Positions 57,720-64,000 of a stretch of 64,000 bases of DNA are shown piece after piece. The number at the start of each line of letters is the position of its first letter. The stretch's first letter is position 1. The position numbers and the translations under genes were made by a program. Below the pieces are notes generated by a model, which ran no database searches, had not been told where the DNA came from, and saw nothing but the letters and a program-made list of their open reading frames with translations. Source of the DNA: Branchiostoma floridae (Eukaryota > Chordata > Leptocardii > Amphioxiformes > Branchiostomatidae); contig NC_049994.1 of the NCBI RefSeq assembly GCF_000003815.2, positions 7,030,307 to 7,094,306 on the forward strand, given 5' to 3'.

Positions 57720-58520
57720 TTGTGTACATTTATTAGCTTCGCCAAGAAGATTATGTTTTTGCCTGACTTGGGTCTGTATGTAGGTCAACAGGATATAACT
57801 CGAGAAATTGTGGATGGAACTTTTTTATTGTTTGCAGGTGTGTAGCGGTTGTTGAAAGGCATGCCTAGTTCGAAAATGGGTTACCTGGCGTTTTCCTACG
57901 GTACATTAGCGAGCTTGGTATTTTTTGGTGTTTTTTCGGGAAGCATAAGTCAAAATGTAGCTGGGCGATTTCCACGATATTTGGCAGGTGTTTAGCGGTT
58001 GTGGAAAGGATTGTCATGTGCAAGAATGGTTTAGCTACCTTTTACCTATGGTGCTGTAGCTGACTTTGTATGTAAGTGCGTTTGTCTGTATGCAAGATAA
58101 CTCGAGATGTTCTTGATGGATGCTAATGATATTTGGTTGATAGGTAAGGGACACAGAAAGGAAGGTCAAGTTCGATAATGGGCCTCCTGGCGACTTGTTT
58201 TGGTACTGCAAGTGAGCATCAAAGTTTGCGCCTAAATTTTCCAGAAGTGCCAGGTTCATGATTTTTTAATGGTGGATAGCTGTTGGTACTAGGAGTCAAT
58301 GGTCTAATTTTGGGCCCCCTAGCAGCTTGTTTGAAACTGCAGTGGGTCTTATAGTTTGTAGCTTTTAAGAAGGATAACTGCAGAGGAGATTGATGGATAT
58401 TTTTTGTTTTTGGTAGCTAGGTACTTTGGTTGATTATCAACATCTATTTGATATAATTACTTAGGGAAAGTTATCCAATTAACAGAAATAAACAGTGTTT
58501 TCTATATACAGATGCATCTC
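57720..58520. repeat. diverged intronic repeat family
   Basis: Contains repeated phrases such as gataactcgagatgttcttg, gggcctcctggcgacttgt and ggtactgcaa. Similar phrases recur at about 44010-44180 (gagcctcctggtgacc), 48450-48490 and 62880-62935, so it is a dispersed non-coding family. No terminal structure found. Confidence 0.5.
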
Positions 58521-59056
58521 ATTTTGACCTATATTTAAGGACACAGCTGTTTGCCAGATGTTTTGCCTGAGAAGCCTTGTGACCTGGACGCCCTAACACT
58601 GTGAAAATCCTCTTGACAAGCATGAAATTCTGATTGACCAGGGATGCTACCACTGAGGTCATCTTTGGTCACAGTCCAATGCCCCCTATCATCAATACTA
58701 TTAGGCCAGGCTGGAGTCTGGTAGAGACTACATGATTTTAACAAAGCACTATGAAATTTGCGCTAGAAAGTATCACAACAGTGTACATAATTCCATTGTC
58801 ACTAGTTGGCCAAGAAGGTTATCTTTGGTAGCATTTGTGGGTTTGTGAGGAACACAAGTTCATGCAGTCATTTGCTATTGGGGTAGGTAATATTTAGTAA
58901 TACATGAAAAAGACCTTAAAGTATTAATAAAGGCATGATTATTTGGCGAAGGGAGGCATGATTATTTGGCGAAGGGATGTGTTCGATGAACTCTAGTTCA
59001 ACAGTGATTTTACTAACCTAATGAAGCTATTCACTGAGTATCTGCATTGCTTGTAG

Positions 59057-59179
59057 ACATAGATGAGTGCGCTGCCAGTGAGTACCCATGCGACCAGAAC
59101 GCCTTCTGCTACAACACCATGGGATCGTTCGCCTGCATTTGCGCCGAAGGATTCATAGGAAGCGGGAAGGCGTGCAAAG
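59057..59179 (+). CDS. EGF exon 15, last before the stalk
   Basis: 123 bp. DIDECAASEYPCDQNAFCYN and SFACICAEGFIGSGKACK, same subclass as exon 57548. Six cysteines. Donor gtaatg. Confidence 0.92.
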
Positions 59180-59384
59180 GTAATGCTTCGGTCACATTTC
59201 CAAACCAGACAGCTTTCTTGACCAAAACGTATGATATAAATGGCAAAACACACAGAGCTTAAAAAATGGTCATTGGAATAGTTTGTCCATATTCCTAGAT
59301 TAACACTTTTATTTTTTATTTTCGGAAAACATTCCTATCGGGCACCCCTTCTACTTAACTACTCATGATCATTGCTATTCACAG

Positions 59385-59609
59385 AGGTATGTACTACGAC
59401 AACCCCAAAGACAACAACCTCCTTGAAGACAACAACCCATACCCTAAAGGAGGAAACAACTTTCCCTATCTTCCCAATTACAAGCACTCAGTCATCAGCA
59501 GTACAGTCAACCTCCCACTGGATTAAACATACCACTACAGAAGGGGACGTATTTCAAGAGATAGTCGACAATGGACCAACAACTAAACATGAAGGATTTA
59601 AGCTTGGTG
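59385..59609 (+). CDS. Thr-rich mucin-like stalk exon
   Basis: 225 bp, phase 1-1, acceptor attcacag and donor gtatgt. VCTTTTPKTTTSLKTTTHTL and on to HTTTEGDVFQEIVDNG. Dense Thr with Pro and Ser predicts O-glycosylation and an extended spacer between the adhesive repeats and the membrane-proximal part. Confidence 0.85.
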
Positions 59610-59735
59610 GTATGTTACATTCTATGTAAAAAACGTACTGCGTTAATTTGTTTCTTTTGCAATATGCTTAATGTACGCAAAGATGGTTGAAATTTAAAAT
59701 CCAGAAAAGTATAGTATACAGAATGTTAAATATAA

Positions 59736-60143
59736 GGCCATGTTGATTAAATTATATGGATAAAATCCTCTGGGAACTCCAAATTTGATGCGACCGCGCG
59801 AATAAAAAATGTTTGATCCAAAAAAAGTTGCGAAATCTAAGTGGTCAGGAAGGTTAAACTAATGACTGAACTCACAAAATATACCATACCGAACAATGGC
59901 TTCTTCTTCAGTTTTGTTCTTTCTTTGACCTTGGAATGTTTCATGACATTATCATACGTATTACATGACATTATCATACGATAGTTGATTTTGCTATCCA
60001 CAGCATATCTTTGCTTATTTTGTAGCTACTTTGTACGATTTACTGTATGGTTGATAACTTTTTATTTTTTTTATTTTTGGAAACGGCCAAAAATGGATGC
60101 GCGCGCGGATGTCATCCATATAAACAAATTAACATCACCTAAC
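59736..60143. mobile_element. TIR element family B, copy 2
   Basis: aaggccatgttgattaaatt at the left, ttaacatcacct at the right, with gatgtcatccatataa and ctctgggaactccaaatttg shared with 20686-21570. Internally shorter, 408 bp. Confidence 0.7.
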
Positions 60144-60243
60144 GGATGATATAGCATGCTTGCATTATACCGGAAACGTTTTTATCTATCGAACACTTCG
60201 TAGAAATGTCTCAACGTTGATTTTGTATATATGCAACTTTAAG

Positions 60244-60314
60244 GTCTTGGCTCAACCAACACTCCGACGACTACCTTATCAAGCACAACGGCGTCGACTA
60301 AAGCGAAGGAAACT
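60244..60314 (+). CDS. short Ser/Thr stalk exon, phase switch
   Basis: 71 bp, starts in phase 1 and ends in phase 0 at gtgagt. LGSTNTPTTTLSSTTASTKA, KET. It continues the mucin-like stalk. The change from phase 1 to phase 0 marks the end of the shuffled-domain part of the gene. Confidence 0.75.
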
Positions 60315-60832
60315 GTGAGTGTACTCGATGCTACAATTTACAGTTACAATTTCTTTGGAAGCTGTATTGTATGTCTTTAATTTAATTTCGTCGAGTTATG
60401 CATGTGGTATGATAACACAATACAGAACTTTAGAACTTATAGAGGTTGCTATTCCGAAGCAAACTCTCTCGCGCCATTTTGGTTTTCCTTGAGTGAACTG
60501 TAACTGGTTTACAGACGAGAAATACAAAACAATATATAGGCCTGAGTCTCATACGTCTAATTGGTGATTACAATTGACGCATTTAGTTAACTAAGTTACA
60601 GGACTGAAGTTGATGATCGTTTAAGAGGCTCGTCAGTCATAAACTTTATTACGTATTATATGACATAGTCTCGTGCTCTCGCAAACTGGGTCACTCCGTG
60701 AACAAGATGTGCTATGAAGACCTCGAAAATTTCGAGACATGTGCATATGCCTTTAAAAGTGTGACTGACGCATATTCTACCAACTTAAATTGATGAGTTC
60801 TTTCAGAAATGAGCTACATTTTTCTTCAATAG

Positions 60833-60994
60833 GTTGAGACTACTACCGCCGACGTGGACAAATCCAAAGACGCCCTGCGGAGGATGTCGGCTTTGGTTCG
60901 TGATGGAGTGACGCCTGGCGACTTGATGGGGTATCTCAGCGCCCAGGGAGAGCAGGAGAACTGTGATGACGAGGCTGAAACAGATCAGTGTGAG
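60833..60994 (+). CDS. helical juxtamembrane exon 1
   Basis: 162 bp, phase 0-0. VETTTADVDKSKDALRRMSA, LVRDGVTPGDLMGYLSAQGE, then an acidic NCDDEAETDQCE with two cysteines. Amphipathic helices after a Ser/Thr stalk resemble the start of GAIN or polycystin-type pre-GPS regions. Assignment is inference. Confidence 0.75.
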
Positions 60995-61061
60995 GTATGC
61001 TACAGAACAGACTGGTAGTGATAGTAAAATTATCACCAACAGCACATCTTTTCCACATTTA

Positions 61062-61246
61062 AATGGTATCTCAATGAAGCAAGTGAGATACCATACAATT
61101 AAGATATTACGTAATGCCTAACAGGATGACAACAAAATACACAAAACGTAAGAAAATTCCTTCTTTACCTTTGAAATTATTTGAGTAATCTTTCAAACCC
61201 CGCAGTGCCGCACCGGTGCCTCAAATGCAGTGATGCACCACCTTAA
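61062..61246. mobile_element. MITE family M, short copy
   Basis: aatggtatctcaatgaagca at the left and gatgcaccacctt at the right. Shares cccgcagtgccgcac and tgagtaatctttcaa with the 52949 copy. Internally deleted, about 185 bp. Confidence 0.7.
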
Positions 61247-61439
61247 AAGCGAGAGAAATGGAATTTGAATTTGATTCTTTAATATATAGACGCTATGACA
61301 CATAAAGCAGACATATACGCGTAACCCAAAGTAAATGCTCTCATTCGTATGATTCACATAGTAGCTGTAAATTTCAAATAATCGTTCGATCATATCAACG
61401 GAAACGTCTGAATGAATCAATCATTTTTTTATCCAACAG

Positions 61440-61577
61440 AAAATGAAGCTACCAAAGGCGTTGGAGATGGTGTATAACATGTCATCAGTCATTGAGGATG
61501 CGGAACAGGTTGAAGTATTGGCCACAGCAACTGACCTTCTCCTCAAGTCATCAAATCGGCTCGATCTGGACGAACAA
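61440..61577 (+). CDS. helical juxtamembrane exon 2
   Basis: 138 bp, phase 0-0, acceptor atccaacag and donor gtaagt. KMKLPKALEMVYNMSSVIED, AEQVEVLATATDLLLKSS, NRLDLDEQ. Helical, with an NMS sequon. It fits the repeated helix pattern of GAIN subdomain A-like sequences. Confidence 0.8.
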
Positions 61578-61749
61578 GTAAGTCATTTACAGGGTCTCGT
61601 AGGTCCCGATATGTTATGTTGATGTTCATATTCATAGCCATTGGTGTGCTGAAAAGAGTACTTTGGCCTTGGTTTCTGCTGTTTCTTGCGTCCGAACCGA
61701 CCAATGGACAAGTCGTTTAGGGTCTCTATAGTAGCCAAATACTGTAAAT

Positions 61750-62165
61750 GCAGAACTGTTCGCGGTGGATTAATGTTCGTGGTTTTCGCGGTGACCACTT
61801 CACCGCGAGCTTAAATCCACCGCGAACATTTTTCTATTGTGGTATTTGACTGCAGTCTACGGTATTACCGCAAACTTAAAGCCACCGCGAAAAGTCCTTT
61901 TCCCCGCTACCGCGAAATTGAATCCCCACGAACTTAAATGCATTTACAGAAGATTGTAGACAGCGTGGACTACTTTTAAGTTGTATTGTTTTTGAGATAA
62001 GAATAAGAAAGTTAAATCCACCGCGGACATCTTTCTATTGTGGTATTTAACTGCAGTCTACGGTGTTACCGCGAACATAAAACCACAGCGAAAAGACCTT
62101 TTCCCCGCTACCGTGAAATTAAATCCCCGCGAACTTATTGCATTTACAGTAGCTTGTAGACAGCG
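61750..62165. repeat. ccgcgaa repeat, two diverged units
   Basis: Unit 1 (about 61810-61980) and unit 2 (about 62015-62185) share aaatccaccgcgaac, tctattgtggtattt, actgcagtctacggt and ttttccccgctaccg in the same order. A left part (61757-61800) is an inverted version. Unclassified repeat. Confidence 0.65.
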
Positions 62166-62535
62166 TGGACTACTTTTAGGTTGTATTGATTGTTTTTTTA
62201 ATAATAATTTCTTATCTTCATCGTGACGTCTATCGAAAAGAGTTTTTACCAATAGTAATGATATCATTGCCCTGGCTTATTTGTTTATAAGCTCCAAATC
62301 ACCACATATACGGTATCCATATGCTCTGTCTAACGTTGAGCCTGTGTGGCATCAAAACTATTCACATTTTATTTGATTAGAATTAAAATCAAGACATAAG
62401 TCGAGTTGGTCCACGTCAATATGATTCACTGAAAAACTCAGCAGTGTTGATGGTGAACCGCATTCCGCATTGCATTACGATTTTTCCTCATTACAAAACG
62501 GCAGGTTTAACTTTGCTCTCATTTATTCCCTGCAG

Positions 62536-62632
62536 GTAACTGGGGGTTATATTGTAGAGAAACTGACGAAATGCTTGAGGACATTCTCAGACAAGGGAGT
62601 GCGGTTTAAAGACCTGAGTCCTGCTGCAACAG
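62536..62632 (+). CDS. helical juxtamembrane exon 3
   Basis: 97 bp, phase 0 to 1, acceptor ccctgcag and donor gtactg. VTGGYIVEKLTKCLRTFSDK, GVRFKDLSPAAT. Short, with one cysteine. Confidence 0.75.
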
Positions 62633-62689
62633 GTACTGTTATGATATGGCGCTCTTGTTACCTCCATGAAAAATGGAGGTATAGTTTCG

Positions 62690-62775
62690 TAAGCGTGTTT
62701 GTGTGTGTTTGTGTGTGTGTGTTTGTGTGCGTGTATGTGTGTGTATGTGTCTGTGTCTGTGTGTGTGTATATATG
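62690..62775. repeat. gt microsatellite
   Basis: Run of gtgtgt and tgtttg words following a hairpin-like acctccatgaaaaatggaggt at 62661. A similar ca tract beside tccatttttcatgga occurs at 19838-19910, so the pair may be one repeat family. Confidence 0.75.
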
Positions 62776-63150
62776 TATTTCCCATGTAGTTGCAGTCGAC
62801 AAAAAGTAAGAACTTCTGTATGAATTGTGATGTTGTCAAGTATATATGTAACTAGGTGTATGAAAGACGAAGATCAATGTAAGTTTTGGTCCCCTTGTGT
62901 ATGACATTGGTACTGCAGCGAAACTTCCTGTTTTTCTATCTTGTGTCGTTTGTACATACTATGATATTGCTGTAACAGTTGCTTTTGTATACTACCAACG
63001 TTTAAAGCCTAACAAGGCTTGAAAGTCACTTTTAAGCATGGTATTTGGGATCACATACAAGATGGAAATGTTGGGGAATGCATTACTGGATTGAATGCAT
63101 GTAATAGAAAGCAACATACGCATCATTACGACTTTGAATCATCTGTACAG

Positions 63151-63308
63151 CAATTGTTGACACCGTTTCAACACTTGTGGACGACGATGTCCAAGGAATG
63201 GAAGTGCCGAAGGACGAATCCCACCTTCTGCCACCAAGAAAGCGGAAGACGTACAAGGAGAAACTGGAGAAAGAGCGACTCGAAAAGCAGGGAGAACAAT
63301 GGAAACTC
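63151..63308 (+). CDS. charged helical exon 4
   Basis: 158 bp, phase 1 to 0, acceptor tctgtacag and donor gtgcgt. IVDTVSTLVDDDVQGMEVPK, then LLPPRKRKTYKEKLEKER and LEKQGEQWKL. The second half is very basic and lysine-glutamate rich, unlike the neighbouring segments, and predicts a long charged helix. The PPRKRK cluster could be a convertase-type cleavage site. Moderately sure of both ends. Confidence 0.7.
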
Positions 63309-63852
63309 GTGCGTATTGAATTTAAATTATTTTGCTATTTTTTTGTGTCTAAGATATAGATGTAGAGAATGATAGTATTTCGCTATTTTGTTATAACTGT
63401 TCTTTTATCGTTGTTGCCATTTTATAAAATCTATTGATCTATTAGATACTATTCGCACATTTTGTATCGTTGTTTTAACTGTAGTCTGGAGACGTTGACC
63501 TTGTGAACAGTATATGCTACTCATGTTGCCATACGTATCATATTGCAATCTGCGTATCTTAATGTTGATAGATGAAATTAAAGAAATGGGATTACAGTCT
63601 AATGAATCACGTAACGCAAGCGAATGATCCCAATTCGTTTCTCTTAAAAATGTACTATTCTGTAGAAACAAACAATCGGGAATAGATGTAATGTATCTGG
63701 TTATGCAGCTAAAGCACCTTCAATGTCTAAAACGGCTCACTTATCTTGGCATATACAAGTGCGCACGTGACTCTGTGTAATCGATCAACGAATAAAATGT
63801 GCCGGACAGCTTGTGGCACCCCCCGTCTAACCATTTTTTTTTCTTGCTTCAG

Positions 63853-64000
63853 AAAAAGGAATCCGTCTCTACACTAATGGGACAGGTTGATAACATCGCC
63901 AATGCTCTGATGTCCAGTACCGAAGTTCCGGAATCCCCCTCTACCATAGGAACCAAGACCATGCAGCTTGTGTTAGACAAGGAGTCGAAGTCAGAGCTTG
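63853..64000 (+). CDS. juxtamembrane exon 5, cut by window end
   Basis: Starts in phase 0 after ttgcttcag and is open to the last base. KKESVSTLMGQVDNIANALM, SSTEVPESPSTIGTKTMQLV, LDKESKSEL. The helix followed by a strand-like TMQLVLDK resembles the transition from subdomain A to B in GAIN or polycystin pre-GPS regions. The donor lies outside the window. Confidence 0.75.

Noticed and set aside
62470-62823. 117-codon open frame with Cys/Val repeats
   Set aside because: Its C-terminal half is a translated gt microsatellite. Only the 62536-62632 part is supported as an exon.

Overview
Eukaryotic genomic DNA, most likely from a cephalochordate (amphioxus, Branchiostoma-like). The evidence is small GT-AG exons, AT-rich introns full of short inverted-repeat elements and tRNA-derived SINEs, and shuffled extracellular domains (PAN/apple, FTP/F5-8C-type lectin, sushi/CCP, C-type lectin, kringle, calcium-binding EGF) that nearly all sit on single symmetrical phase 1-1 exons. 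Species is inferred from gene style. Two 100-N assembly gaps occur (29213-29312, 31247-31346). All recognised genes are on the + strand.

Region 1 (598-11769) holds exons of an upstream gene that begins before the window or in exons not recognised: a PAN/apple exon, a two-exon FTP lectin domain, a sushi exon, an orphan cysteine-rich exon resembling chitin-binding domains, and two more sushi exons. No convincing terminal exon was found before 15.4 kb.

Region 2 (15402 to the window end) looks like one giant modular gene. A signal-peptide exon is followed by a C-type lectin exon, kringle 1, three spaced sushi exons with an EGF exon, then a dense array that brings the total to 28 sushi exons (25.7-51.2 kb), most exactly 171 bp long. 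The array is interrupted by two further EGF exons and kringle 2. Twelve more EGF exons follow (52.2-59.2 kb), then a Thr-rich mucin-like stalk, then phase-0 exons encoding a helical, charged segment that runs off the window. The order lectin, adhesion repeats, stalk, helical juxtamembrane region suggests the ectodomain of a large membrane receptor. A polycystin-1-like protein or a GAIN-containing adhesion receptor is the best guess, but the transmembrane part is outside the window and this is inference.

The introns hold at least four families of short inverted-repeat (MITE-like) elements, two mariner-type elements, two LINE 3' remnants, several SINEs (one with a MITE nested inside, one ending about 16 bp before a splice acceptor), a 47-bp minisatellite starting at a splice donor, and several long perfect or near-perfect fold-backs. 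Decayed copies of PAN, EGF and sushi exons show the domain array is still being duplicated and pruned. The best candidates for follow-up are the giant lectin-kringle-sushi-EGF receptor, the block duplication linking the two genes, and the splice-site duplications.
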